NCBI RefSeq assembly: GCF_018424685.1
Contig: NZ_QTKX01000002.1
Coordinates: 124,001-188,000, forward strand
Reading direction: 5' to 3'
Length of the DNA: 64,000 nt
From: Mesobacillus boroniphilus
GTDB taxonomy: Bacteria; Bacillota; Bacilli; Bacillales; Cytobacillaceae
Below are positions 17,597 to 25,634 of this stretch, piece after piece. The position numbers and the translations under genes were made by a program. The notes below the pieces were generated by a model, which saw only the letters and a list, made by a program, of their open reading frames with translations, ran no database searches and was not told the DNA's origin. The first letter of the stretch is position 1; each line of letters begins with the position of its first letter.

Positions 17597-18160
17597 TCAA
17601 CGATCCTTCCAAAGTGGAATGAGAATGAGTATGAATGCTGCTATTACCAAATAAGAACCTAACCCAAGGTAACTGTTAGTAATGAAGTTTGCGAGTGTAT
17701 TCTCACCTATAATCGGCGGAACAAATGGATCTACTTTTATCGGCGCTGTCGGGCTTAAATCTGTACCAAAGTCATGAAGCCAGCGGCGCAGATCCCATAC
17801 ACCAAGCAATCCGCCGATTGCAAAAATTCCGATCAGGACATAAAGAACTGTTTTTCTTCTGAGTATGGCAGTAATGAGTGTAAGTGCGGCTAATCCGCCA
17901 ATTAGATACTTAAGATAGCTGAGTTCCGGGAAGTTTTCTTCACTGAAGCCTTTCATGCCAATATAGTGGTTCAATCCATTAACAATATCAATTTCGCCTT
18001 CGAGTTTGTCTGGATAGACAATGATATTCAAACCTTCGGGGTACTGTGGAGCAAAGAACTCCATGCCCCACCAGGGGAAGAATAATGATGCAGCGATAAG
18101 TCCAGCTGCTGCAGCAATCAATCCAGATGATAGAATTGAAAGTCGTTTCATCGAAATCAC
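17597..18160 (-). CDS. Nos-cluster membrane protein (NosB-like)
   Basis: This 187-residue membrane protein has an N-terminal helix (LIAAAAGLIAASLFFPWW), an external loop of about 50 residues, a helical pair (LIGGLAALTLITAIL, VLYVLIGIFAIGGLL), a second external loop and a C-terminal helix. It lies between nosZ and nosD, exactly where clade II nos clusters carry nosB, a membrane protein of unknown function restricted to that clade. I assign it by position and topology only. Its end overlaps the nosD SD region, so the two are coupled. Confidence 0.65.
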   Translation of the reverse strand: MISMKRLSILSSGLIAAAAGLIAASLFFPWWGMEFFAPQYPEGLNIIVYPDKLEGEIDIVNGLNHYIGMKGFSEENFPELSYLKYLIGGLAALTLITAILRRKTVLYVLIGIFAIGGLLGVWDLRRWLHDFGTDLSPTAPIKVDPFVPPIIGENTLANFITNSYLGLGSYLVIAAFILILIPLWKDR

Positions 18161-18216
18161 GCCTTTCTATTTGCCATATGGCAGAAATGCAGAATACTAA
18201 AGTATTAAGTAACTTT

Positions 18217-18286
18217 GAGAATTGTCCAGCTCCGCGCTTGTCGGGGCTGTCCAAGGCAATTGCGTTATTCTCACATAAAAGGAAAG
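18217..18286 (+). repeat. Dispersed GC-rich repeat, short degenerate copy (B)
   Basis: GAGAATTGTCCAGCTCCGCG begins this copy. It continues with CTTGTCGGGGCTGTCCAAGG and ends in a decayed form of the usual GCGCTTTTC end. It lies 19 bases before a full-length copy, and both are in the nosZ-nosB gap. Confidence 0.8.
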
Positions 18287-18304
18287 TATAAAATTTTTAC
18301 TTCG

Positions 18305-18440
18305 ATAATTGTCTAGCTCCAGCGCCTAGCCCCTCGAGTCGCTTCGGTCCGCCCAATGAAGTCAAAGAGCGACTTCACCGGTCGGCCCTCCAGCGCTTGT
18401 CGGGGCTGATCAAGGCGCTGCGCTTTTCGTATAAAGGAGG
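18305..18440 (+). repeat. Dispersed GC-rich repeat, full-length copy (A)
   Basis: This full-length form starts ATAATTGTCTAGCTCCAGCG. It runs through a middle block with GAGTCGCTTCGGTCCGCCCA and the hairpin GAAGTC...GACTTC, then CAGCGCTTGTCGGGGCTGAT, and ends GCGCTTTTCGTATAAAGGAG. It matches the copy at 25418-25556 over almost its whole length and lies opposite to the direction of nos transcription. Together with copy B it fills most of the 322-base nosZ-nosB gap. Confidence 0.9.
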
Positions 18441-18466
18441 AGGGTATCAGCAGTTGATGATACCCT
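18441..18466. terminator. Hairpin directly downstream of nosZ
   Basis: AGGGTATCA (18441-18449) pairs with TGATACCCT (18458-18466) around an 8-base loop, 17 bases after the nosZ stop. No T-run follows on the minus strand, so it may protect the nosZ mRNA end or attenuate and need not fully terminate transcription. Confidence 0.55.
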
Positions 18467-18482
18467 TCATTCCTATAGCAGG

Positions 18483-20354
18483 TTATGGTTTTACAAGGAA
18501 GTAACCGGTCATTTCCTGGTGCAATGCTGAGCAGAAATTCGTACAGTAGATCGGGAACGTTCCTGCTTTATCTGCTGTGAATTCCACTGTATTCGTCTGT
18601 CCAGGCTGTACCTCAATGTTTAAATCGTATCCATTGATTGCGAATCCGTGGGTAATGTCTTGGTCAAAGTCGATATTTGTAAGGTGGATAAAGACTTTAT
18701 CTCCTTTTTTGACTTCGATTTGGTCGGGTCTTTCAGCTTTTGCGTCAAAAATGAATTTTGAGCGCATGGCAATTCCGTAGACATGGACTTCGTTGCCTTT
18801 ACGTTCGATGCGTGTTTCTTCCTGGTTATAGACGGCATCCGGATTTTTTTCATCCTTAGGATAAACAGTGATTGTTTTGATTTTATCTGCCTTGATCATT
18901 TGTGCGTAGTGCGGTTCAGGGTTGACCGGGGCAGACTGGATGACTTCCATCTTGTCACCGCGCAGGTCGATTAGCTGCATGGATTCAGGATGGGAAGGTC
19001 CTACAGATAGATAGCTGTCTTTCGCAATTTTATTTAATGCGATAAGGTATTTTCCGTCCGGTGCGACTGTATCTCCTTCAGCTGCAACAGAATGTCCAGG
19101 AGAGTACTGTACAGGAACCCGGTCCAAAGTTTCGCCTGTCTTCGGATCCCATTTTACGATTTCAGATGAGATGAACATGGTTGTGTAAGCCATACCTTGA
19201 TCATCAAATTGAGTATGAAGCGGTCCAAGTGCGTTTTCAGGGTTTACTTCTTTTTCCATAACCGATTCATACTTAAGAATTGGAATCCCATTTCGCTCGC
19301 CAGCGAATTCTTTGTTTTCAATCGCTTTGAACGCTTTTTCAAAAGAGAATACAGTCATTGATGGTGCCAATTTACCAGAAGCAATAAAGTGCTTTCCATC
19401 TGGAGTGACATCGACACCGTGCGGCGATTTGGCTACAGGTACCAGGTACATGCCGCCTTTATGCTTTTCAGGGAAGATCATCTTCTGGCCAGTTACTTCG
19501 TCATACTTTCCGTCCTTGACCATTTGCTCAAGCTCTTTCCAGTTGAATAGGACGATAAAGTCGCGGTCTGCCTGGGAAGCGTTTATTTCCAGGTTCGTCG
19601 TTGCTTCTTCTGTGTTATAGGTAGTCATGACTGCCCAATCTGCAGAAACCTTTTTCCCTGCATCAGATAAATCATAAGACCATGGCGGAAGAGCGACCTG
19701 GTAGGCAATGTTCAATTTTTCCTTTTTCTCGTCAAAAGTAACTGCTGACATGACACCGCGGTACTTTTCGCTATAGTCGTCAAGCGGTGCATACTCTCTT
19801 CCAATCGGCACTGCGAAACGTGTTGGCAGGAACATATATTCAGTGTTTTCCGTAACGAATGCTGCACAGTGAGGACCGCTTGTATTTGGAACGTCAATGA
19901 TATCCTTAACAGTAAACGTTTCAAGGTTCATGACTGCCGCACGGCTGTTGCCGACATCGGTCGCAAACATGTATTTACCGTCATAATCACCATTCGTCTC
20001 TGAAAATGCCGGGTGGTGGAGATCGCCCCAGGTAAAGCCGCCCATCATTTCTTTTGAGTGTTTATCAAAGCCGTAACCAGTTGCTGAGTCTGGGCTGAAT
20101 ACCGGTACGGTTCTGATATGCCTCATGGATGGGACACCATAAATGAACATTTGTCCTGAGTGTCCGCCCGAAGCGAATAAGTAGTACTCATCCTTTTCAC
20201 CAAAAGGTACATATACTTTTTCCGCATTTGTTTTGTTTTTGCTGCTTTCCGCTATTGCTTCATTTCGGTCTCCAGGAGACAAATCAGCAAAGAAAACCGT
20301 TGCAGCAAGGAGCCCGGTAGCAAGTCCCGAGGCAATTGGAATCCATTTTTTCAT
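18483..20354 (-). CDS. nosZ: Nitrous oxide reductase NosZ, clade II (Sec-exported)
   Basis: This 623-residue enzyme reduces N2O to N2 outside the membrane. The N-terminus (KKWIPIASGLATGLLAATVF) is a Sec signal or anchor without a twin-arginine motif. That, with the DLHHP motif at about residues 111-115, marks the clade II (atypical) type. Further CuZ His motifs are GPHCAAF, SPHGVDVTPDG, GPLHTQFD, PGHSVAAEGD and EPHYAQM. The C-terminal cupredoxin domain ends with CuA ligands C-x3-C-x3-H-x2-M (CTNFCSALHQEM). The ATG at 20354 follows an in-frame TTG. nosC lies just upstream and the maturation genes downstream. Confidence 0.95.
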   Translation of the reverse strand: MKKWIPIASGLATGLLAATVFFADLSPGDRNEAIAESSKNKTNAEKVYVPFGEKDEYYLFASGGHSGQMFIYGVPSMRHIRTVPVFSPDSATGYGFDKHSKEMMGGFTWGDLHHPAFSETNGDYDGKYMFATDVGNSRAAVMNLETFTVKDIIDVPNTSGPHCAAFVTENTEYMFLPTRFAVPIGREYAPLDDYSEKYRGVMSAVTFDEKKEKLNIAYQVALPPWSYDLSDAGKKVSADWAVMTTYNTEEATTNLEINASQADRDFIVLFNWKELEQMVKDGKYDEVTGQKMIFPEKHKGGMYLVPVAKSPHGVDVTPDGKHFIASGKLAPSMTVFSFEKAFKAIENKEFAGERNGIPILKYESVMEKEVNPENALGPLHTQFDDQGMAYTTMFISSEIVKWDPKTGETLDRVPVQYSPGHSVAAEGDTVAPDGKYLIALNKIAKDSYLSVGPSHPESMQLIDLRGDKMEVIQSAPVNPEPHYAQMIKADKIKTITVYPKDEKNPDAVYNQEETRIERKGNEVHVYGIAMRSKFIFDAKAERPDQIEVKKGDKVFIHLTNIDFDQDITHGFAINGYDLNIEVQPGQTNTVEFTADKAGTFPIYCTNFCSALHQEMTGYFLVKP

Positions 20355-20374
20355 CAACCTTGCACCACCCTTGT

Positions 20375-20827
20375 TTATTTTTTTGAGGCTTCCTCAAGAA
20401 GTTTTACTACTTCTGAAATTTCTTGTTCAGAAAGTGGATTGCCGCCAATTACACCTGACATGACTGCTGAGGTAGGCTCTTTTAAGAACTGATCGATTGA
20501 CTTGCCATGCTTACCTTCAACATTTTCGAATGCCTTTGATAAATCTGGGCCAGTTGCACCGCCAGTGAGATTTAATGAAGATACAGAATGGCAGCTAAGG
20601 CAGCCCTTGGATGTTAAAATGTTTTCATCTGCGGAAACTGTTTCAGCAGCAGGCTGGTCATCCTTCTCCTCTTGTTTGTTGTCACTCTGCGGTTTAGAAG
20701 TTTCTGCTTCTTTGGAAGCGTTTTCGGTAGATTCGTCATTGCTTCCGCCGACAACATCGAATGCAATGTAACCGAGTCCAAGACCAATCAGAGCGCTAAT
20801 GATAAAACTGATTAAAGCTTTTTGCAT
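20375..20827 (-). CDS. nosC: Membrane-anchored cytochrome c (NosC)
   Basis: This 150-residue cytochrome has an N-terminal anchor (KALISFIISALIGLGLGYIA), an acidic low-complexity linker (about residues 35-70), and one heme c site, CLSCH, with the likely distal Met in SAVMSGVIGG near residue 125. It is first in the nos operon and should pass electrons from the quinol/cytochrome chain to NosZ. The start at 20827 sits 11 bases after GGGGG; the ATG at 20836 is only 2 bases from it, so the shorter form is preferred. Distance to nosZ is 20 bases. Confidence 0.87.
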   Translation of the reverse strand: MQKALISFIISALIGLGLGYIAFDVVGGSNDESTENASKEAETSKPQSDNKQEEKDDQPAAETVSADENILTSKGCLSCHSVSSLNLTGGATGPDLSKAFENVEGKHGKSIDQFLKEPTSAVMSGVIGGNPLSEQEISEVVKLLEEASKK

Positions 20828-20867
20828 GGACTTCATTACCCCCTTTATTGAATGAATTTCACTAACA

Positions 20868-20910
20868 TCGTACCTTGGGATAAGGAGTGAAATGTGTGAT
20901 GCAGTTCACA
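20868..20910 (-). promoter_or_regulatory. Fnr-dependent promoter of the nos operon
   Basis: TGTGATGCAGTTCACA at 20895-20910 is a perfect TGTGA-N6-TCACA Fnr/CRP-type dyad. Downstream on the minus strand TACGAT (20873 to 20868) is a good -10 box. A start about 7 bases further, near 20861, puts the dyad centre at about -41.5, the standard class II activator position used by Bacillus Fnr. No good -35 box is needed or seen. Confidence 0.8.
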
Positions 20911-21128
20911 TTACAAGAGGGTAATTGTGAAAGGTATATGAACAGGATGTGTCCATTTTATGAAGTAACCTAAATCAAAGGGTCCATTACGGATGTATGA
21001 AGAGCTTGAAAATCAAAGAGAGGGGTATTAAAAAACTAGGTTGAAAAAAGGTTTTTTAATTGTTTTGCGGAATTTATTTCATAATGTATTACTAATCAAA
21101 TAAACAAAAAGGCAGGAAGTGATCGTTT

Positions 21129-21464
21129 GTGTTAAAAAAGAAAAAGTGGTGGATTATGACCATAGCTCCACTACTATTGGTTGGCGGCCTTTTTATCTAT
21201 GATGCAAATTTAGAAGTTTACACAACTAAAGCTGCGGGAACCTTGGTTTATAAAAATAAAGAATATTACACTGGCTATGAAACCTATAAGAAATTTTATT
21301 TAAATGGTGAAAGAAACTTTGAGATCGACAAGCTGATTGGTAAAACAGATAATAGTAAGTTTTTTGGATTCAAAGAGTCTGTTTGGAGTATCAAGGGTGA
21401 ATCGGAAAAAGAAGTTGTTTTTGTGAAAGGTTTGATGATTGAAGGGGTATACGAAAGAAGATAA
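21129..21464 (+). CDS. Small membrane-anchored hypothetical protein
   Basis: This 111-residue protein begins at GTG with AGGAAGTGA upstream. A basic start (LKKKKWW) and one hydrophobic helix (IMTIAPLLLVGGLFIYDA) suggest an extracytoplasmic domain of about 85 residues, rich in Tyr, Lys and Glu and containing LVYKNKEYYTGYETYKKFYL. I do not recognise the family. It stands alone between the divergent nos operon and the convergent bshB2 gene. Confidence 0.6.
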   Translation: MLKKKKWWIMTIAPLLLVGGLFIYDANLEVYTTKAAGTLVYKNKEYYTGYETYKKFYLNGERNFEIDKLIGKTDNSKFFGFKESVWSIKGESEKEVVFVKGLMIEGVYERR

Positions 21465-21491
21465 AAAATCCACCTCAAAAAGGTGGATTGA
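21463..21491 (-). terminator. Terminator of bshB2
   Basis: AATCCACCT (21467-21475) pairs perfectly with AGGTGGATT (21481-21489). On the minus strand a T-run of six follows. Confidence 0.8.
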
Positions 21492-22160
21492 TCAGGAAAA
21501 TTTATATGTCCAGAAGCGTTCATTGTTGATCCATGCCATCGTTTTTGGATCCTTTTCCTTCAGTTTATCAGCCATTTCTTCAAGCATCAGCTCAGTTTGT
21601 GAGCGGTGTGCACGGATTGCATCAAGCTTGATGTCTGCGACAGCACTTATATCATGGACGATATCCGGATTGCCAAGCTCTTCGACACAGTTACGTGAGA
21701 ACGCTACGCAATGGAGTTTTGGCCTGTCTGCTTCAGGGATTTTTTCAACGGCGCGCACCACTGCCGCACCTGTGGCCTCATGGTCCGGGTGGACGGAGTA
21801 GCCAGGGTAGAAGGTGATGACGAGCGAAGGATTCAATTCGGTAATCAAAGATGACATGAGATTGGACAACATATTTTCATCCTCGAACTCAACCGTCTTG
21901 TCACGGAACCCGAGCATGCGCAAATCATTAATGCCCATCGCACGCGCTGCGTCCTTCAATTCCTTTTTACGTATAGCGGGAAGGGTTTCCCGGTTCGCGA
22001 ACGGCGGATTCCCCATATTCCGTCCCATCTGTCCGAGTGTCAAACAGGCATATGTGACAGGAGTTCCCATGTTTATATGGGATGCGATTGTTCCGGAAAC
22101 ACCGAATGCCTCATCATCAGGATGAGGGAACACGACAAGTACATGCCTTTCTTTTTCCAT
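21492..22160 (-). CDS. bshB2: Bacillithiol biosynthesis deacetylase BshB2
   Basis: This 222-residue zinc-dependent PIG-L/LmbE deacetylase has the metal site FPHPDDEAFG at about residues 11-20 and the second motif SVHPDHEATG at about 121-130. It matches YojG/BshB2, which removes acetyl from GlcNAc-malate, or from bacillithiol conjugates, in the bacillithiol pathway. The upstream neighbour is yojF, the same pair as in B. subtilis. Confidence 0.9.
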   Translation of the reverse strand: MEKERHVLVVFPHPDDEAFGVSGTIASHINMGTPVTYACLTLGQMGRNMGNPPFANRETLPAIRKKELKDAARAMGINDLRMLGFRDKTVEFEDENMLSNLMSSLITELNPSLVITFYPGYSVHPDHEATGAAVVRAVEKIPEADRPKLHCVAFSRNCVEELGNPDIVHDISAVADIKLDAIRAHRSQTELMLEEMADKLKEKDPKTMAWINNERFWTYKFS

Positions 22161-22198
22161 TTCGTAAAATCTCTCCTTTCAGCCAGTCCTTAAGTAAC

Positions 22199-22546
22199 TT
22201 ATTCAAATGGTGTTTCGCTTATTTCAAGGGCGACGGCAAGCTTTCCGTTAAAATCATGGCCGGCAAGCAGCAGCCTTCCTTTATCGTCAATTTCGAAGTG
22301 GGTGATTCCTTCAGCATAAACCCAGCCAAAAGGTATCTTCAAACCTGTCCGAAATGGACCTTCACCAGTGATCTTCGCGCGTTCATAGGTTACCTTCGCA
22401 TTGCGGATGTACGCGCCTGATGAGAAGAATGACTCGTTGTTATGGGATGCGTATGCTCCATTTGTTGTTTCTAAATGAATATAGACTTCTTTGTCTTTAA
22501 AACGGTCCAGGGCTTCCTGGACTTCTGATAAAATCACCGGATCCAT
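22199..22546 (-). CDS. yojF: YojF family protein (DUF1806)
   Basis: This 115-residue soluble protein matches the YojF/DUF1806 family, with motifs GAYASHNNESFFSSGAYIRN and GPFRTGLKIPFGWVYAEGIT. The family has no known activity but is regularly encoded next to bshB2, here 38 bases upstream, which suggests a helper role in bacillithiol metabolism. The ATG is preceded by GGAGGAAAATAG, a strong SD. Confidence 0.88.
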   Translation of the reverse strand: MDPVILSEVQEALDRFKDKEVYIHLETTNGAYASHNNESFFSSGAYIRNAKVTYERAKITGEGPFRTGLKIPFGWVYAEGITHFEIDDKGRLLLAGHDFNGKLAVALEISETPFE

Positions 22547-22613
22547 CTATTTTCCTCCTTCCCGGGCTTTGAAGTTTTTCGGTTTATAATAGCTGAATGA
22601 ACAGCTTTCTATG

Positions 22614-22674
22614 AGAAATGTCCAGCTCCAGCGCTTGTCGGGCTGATCAAGGCGCTTGCGCTTTTCTTATAAAA
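22614..22674 (+). repeat. Dispersed GC-rich repeat, short copy (C)
   Basis: AATGTCCAGCTCCAGCGCTT is followed by GTCGGGCTGATCAAGGCGCT and GCGCTTTTCTTATAAAA. The short form lacks the middle block of copies A and D. It lies in the 318-base divergent gap between yojF and yndM; the rest of that gap is AT-rich, with no other clear feature. Confidence 0.85.
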
Positions 22675-22864
22675 ATCGATTATATCTATATTACTAAAAA
22701 AACCTTCCAAAAGCGAAATGTATGCCTTGAAAAAGTACTGGCTGAGCACTTGCACATACACAATTAAAAGGGGATATACACAAACAGTGGCATCGAAGTT
22801 GATTTTACATAATGTGTTTAATCAGGAAGTGAAATGGAAATAGTGGAGGAAAAGGAGGGAGCCT

Positions 22865-23221
22865 GTGAATCACACAAAGGCATTATTAATAAAAGGCATC
22901 ATGACATTTGCTGTTCTTCTTCTATTAATGGGAAGTTTTGCAGGAATCGGTGATATTCTCGTCATCACGCTCGTTCTTGGAGCGATTTCTTATCTTGCTG
23001 GTGACTTGTTTATTCTTCCGAAAACAAGCAATCTTAGCGCTTCACTATCTGACCTGGCTCTTTCATTTTTCGTGGTATGGGGTCTTGGGTTGATGTTGTT
23101 TGAGCAAACGGATGGCGTTATTTTCGCAGCTCTTTTTGCGGCCGTATTGATTGCCTCTGGTGAATGGTTCTTCCATAGTTATATGGCTGATCGAGTACTC
23201 CGTATTAATCGGAAGATATAA
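22865..23221 (+). CDS. yndM: YndM family membrane protein (DUF2512)
   Basis: This 118-residue protein has four predicted helices and a GTG start. The pattern LVLGAISYLAGDLFILPKTS followed by SLSDLALSFFVVWGLG fits the YndM/DUF2512 family of spore-former membrane proteins of unknown function. It is a single gene ending at a perfect palindromic terminator. Confidence 0.82.
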   Translation: MNHTKALLIKGIMTFAVLLLLMGSFAGIGDILVITLVLGAISYLAGDLFILPKTSNLSASLSDLALSFFVVWGLGLMLFEQTDGVIFAALFAAVLIASGEWFFHSYMADRVLRINRKI

Positions 23222-23238
23222 ATGAATGTTTTCATTAT

Positions 23239-23266
23239 AAAAAGGATGGCGGCCGCCATCCTTTTT
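23239..23266. terminator. Perfect palindromic terminator
   Basis: A 28-base self-complementary sequence has A5, then GGATGGC, a GGCC core, GCCATCC and T5. It serves the convergent yndM and pdxK genes. Confidence 0.9.
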
Positions 23267-23275
23267 ATTTTTCAT

Positions 23276-24100
23276 TTATTCCCCTCGGTTGCCGCCTGCG
23301 TATTTGTTGTACGCAAGGTGAGCGGTTGGGCCAACGTATTCATTCAGCCTGAAGCCGTGCTTGATGGCTTCAGTGATAAAGCCTTTAGCTACTTCCAATG
23401 CTTCAGGGACTGTTTTGCCTTTAGCCAGCTGTGCAGTGATCGCGGAAGCGAATGTGCAGCCAGCGCCGTGGGTGAAGCTTGTTTCCACCTTCTCAGATTC
23501 GAAAAGAGTGAAGTCTTTTCCATCATAAAGGAGGTCTACGGCTTTTTCGTGGTTCAGCTTGTTACCGCCCTTGATCATGACGTTCTTTGCGCCTAGATCA
23601 TGGATTTTCGCTGCTGCTTCCTTCATGTCATCGATTGTGCGGATTGGACCGGTTTGTGCCAGCTGCCATGCTTCGAACAGGTTAGGAGTAACAACAGTGG
23701 CTCTTGGCAGAAGCAATTCTCTCATGGCATCTGTGTTTTCAGGCATCAAGACCTCGTCTTCCCCTTTACATACCATTACAGGGTCGATTACCACTCTGTC
23801 CAATTTGTGCTCATCAATTTTGCGTGCTGATAGCTCGATGATCTCAACCGTTCCGAGCATACCTGTCTTCATTGCATCTATTCCAACGGAAAGAACCGTT
23901 TCAAGCTGCTTTTCGACCAGCTCGACTGGCTGTGGGAATACTTCATGATGCCAGTGATTTTTAGGGTCCATAGTCACAATCGTAGTAAGAGCGGTCATTC
24001 CATAAACGCCTAGCTCCTGAAAGGTTTTAAGGTCAGCCTGGATGCCAGCGCCGCCGCTTGTATCGGAACCTGCGATTGTTAACACCTTTTTCAAACTCAT
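23276..24100 (-). CDS. pdxK: Pyridoxal/hydroxymethylpyrimidine kinase (PdxK type)
   Basis: This 274-residue ribokinase-fold kinase is of the ThiD/PdxK group. It has the N-terminal AGSDTSGGAGIQADLKTF, the anion-hole/catalytic region THGAGCTFASAITA and the segment VVIDPVMVCKG. The MTALTTIVTMDP segment is closer to the B. subtilis pyridoxal kinase PdxK (formerly ThiD/YwdB) than to the true HMP-P kinase, and in B. subtilis that gene lies near ung. The start at 24100 has GGAGGTAGTATAC directly upstream; an in-frame start at 24151 is less likely. Vitamin B6 salvage is the preferred role, with HMP phosphorylation possible. Confidence 0.85.
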   Translation of the reverse strand: MSLKKVLTIAGSDTSGGAGIQADLKTFQELGVYGMTALTTIVTMDPKNHWHHEVFPQPVELVEKQLETVLSVGIDAMKTGMLGTVEIIELSARKIDEHKLDRVVIDPVMVCKGEDEVLMPENTDAMRELLLPRATVVTPNLFEAWQLAQTGPIRTIDDMKEAAAKIHDLGAKNVMIKGGNKLNHEKAVDLLYDGKDFTLFESEKVETSFTHGAGCTFASAITAQLAKGKTVPEALEVAKGFITEAIKHGFRLNEYVGPTAHLAYNKYAGGNRGE

Positions 24101-24653
24101 GTATACTACCTCCATTTTAAGAATGGCGACTGCCTCATTGGAACAAGACATATCACCTTCAGCACTTTCTTATGATTATACCAATTCTATAGATTTAGAC
24201 AAAGAATTGATTTGAGAGCAATTTATAAGGATAAAATTAACTTTTGACGAATTTGTGTCATTAGTAAGGTGACGTGATGAAAGTTACTGAGGGAAAAAAT
24301 AAATTCATTTAGAGTTGTGTATGTGAAAATTGACCCACCAAAAGATTTTACGTAATTAAAAAATCTCAGTTTAAGAATTTGTTTAAGAAATAGACAATTT
24401 TCATCTATATTATTGTAACAATTAAAACGGTTACAACCATGTAATTTTCAGTACATTAAAGGTGTAGGGGTATTTTTTTCTTTTTGTATTCTGGAATGTT
24501 TTTAAAATAAGGCTGTGTGCCGAATATAGAGTTTTAACAGTTTGCAAGATTAATAACAGTCTTTCAATCCCATCGCACCACTGATGGCCGAAAGAAGTCG
24601 ATAGTTGTTGCAGCGGAGCCCAGAGATGAACGACCAGATAAGGGGTGAAGAAC
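24101..24653. promoter_or_regulatory. Long leader region before the formate dehydrogenase cluster
   Basis: This 553-base gap separates pdxK (minus) from fdhD (plus). It is AT-rich up to about 24520. At 24561-24594 a two-part hairpin can form: CTTTC/GAAAG outside and CCATC/GATGG inside, with the loop GCACCACT. It lies 60 bases before the fdhD start. It could be part of a structured leader for a molybdenum enzyme operon, but I could not match it to the Moco riboswitch. No perfect Fnr dyad was found. Confidence 0.35.
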
Positions 24654-25574
24654 ATGATCAAGAAAGGCTGTCCTGAAGAATATCCGATAAGCCTGAGGCT
24701 GAATGGATATGAGATCGCGGTATTCCAGCTGACAAATCAGGATCTGGAAGATTGGGTATATGGATACCTTTTTTCAGAAGGTTTGATTGATGGGCCGGAG
24801 GATGTTGTCAGCGTCCATTTCAGCGAAAAAACCGGCACATTGAATGTAACATTATGTAACTCTTTTGATCCTGAGCAGATGTTTTCAAAAAAGAAGCATT
24901 ATACAGCCGGCTGCGGCCGCGGAGTGACCTTCTTTTCCATGACGGATGTCAAGAAGTTCAATAAAGTGAATTCCGATGAAACCTATTCGCTGACATATTT
25001 GTTGAAAAAACGCGCGGAATTCGCTCAAAATTCGCCGCTATACCTGGAAACAGGCGGCATGCATGGCGCCTGTATCATCCTTGAGGATGGCAGTATTGAA
25101 GTCCGGGAAGATATAGGCAGACATAATGCTGTCGACAAGATCATCGGCCACGCAATCCGAAAGCGCTTGCAGCCTGACCGCCTCGTCCTTTTGACGACCG
25201 GAAGGGTTTCATATGAAATGCTCTCAAAGGCTGCAAAATTTGGTTTTGCCGTCATTGGTTCGCGCACTGCTGCTACAAAGCAGGCCATCCAGCTAGCCCG
25301 ATTCCTCAACATTGAAGTCGTTGGCTACTTGCGGGGGAAAATGGCGACTGTCTATACATCTGCTGGGAGGATTAATGATGATTTAAACCCGCCGGCTGTG
25401 GAAAATAGTTCTCACATCGAGAATTGTCCAGCTCCAGCGCCTACCCCCTCGAGTCGCTTCGGTCCGCCCGATGAAGTCAAAGAACGACTTCACCGGTCAC
25501 CCCTCCAGCGCTTGTCGGGGCTGACCAAGGCGCTTCCGCTTTTCTTGAAAGGGGGGAAGCCCAGCAAGTACTGA
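24654..25574 (+). CDS. fdhD: Formate dehydrogenase accessory sulfurtransferase FdhD
   Basis: FdhD passes sulfur from a cysteine desulfurase to the Mo-bis-MGD cofactor of formate dehydrogenase. The family body covers residues about 1-243: YPISLRLNGYEIAVFQLTNQ, the catalytic-loop region TAGCGRGVTF, then ETGGMHGACI, REDIGRHNAVDKIIG and TTGRVSYEMLSKAAKFG. The ATG at 24654 has AAGGGGTG upstream; a GTG at 24645 is inside the SD. After about YTSAGRINDD the protein continues for about 60 residues, mostly encoded by a dispersed DNA repeat (25418-25556), an unusual tail not seen in typical FdhD. The FDH genes follow. Confidence 0.88.
   Translation: MIKKGCPEEYPISLRLNGYEIAVFQLTNQDLEDWVYGYLFSEGLIDGPEDVVSVHFSEKTGTLNVTLCNSFDPEQMFSKKKHYTAGCGRGVTFFSMTDVKKFNKVNSDETYSLTYLLKKRAEFAQNSPLYLETGGMHGACIILEDGSIEVREDIGRHNAVDKIIGHAIRKRLQPDRLVLLTTGRVSYEMLSKAAKFGFAVIGSRTAATKQAIQLARFLNIEVVGYLRGKMATVYTSAGRINDDLNPPAVENSSHIENCPAPAPTPSSRFGPPDEVKERLHRSPLQRLSGLTKALPLFLKGGKPSKY
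25418..25556 (+). repeat. Dispersed GC-rich repeat, full-length copy (D) inside fdhD
   Basis: It starts GAGAATTGTCCAGCTCCAGC, carries the middle block with GAGTCGCTTCGGTCCGCCC and GAAGTC...GACTTC, and ends with CGCTTGTCGGGGCTGACCAA and CGCTTTTC. It is the same as copy A apart from scattered changes. It is transcribed in the sense direction and is translated as the FdhD tail up to the TGA at 25572-25574. Confidence 0.92.
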
Positions 25575-25634
25575 ATTGACAACACCTATGGGATTAGGGA
25601 TGTTCTAAGCAACTTTTGGGAAGGAGAGAGAGAA

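Noticed and set aside
24301..24345. Fnr site upstream of fdhD
   Set aside because: Only half-sites such as ATGTGAAAATTGACC are present; the second half does not match.
24101..24653. TPP or Moco riboswitch
   Set aside because: Neither the TPP core (CUGAGA...) nor a convincing Moco core was found. Only an unassigned hairpin is reported.
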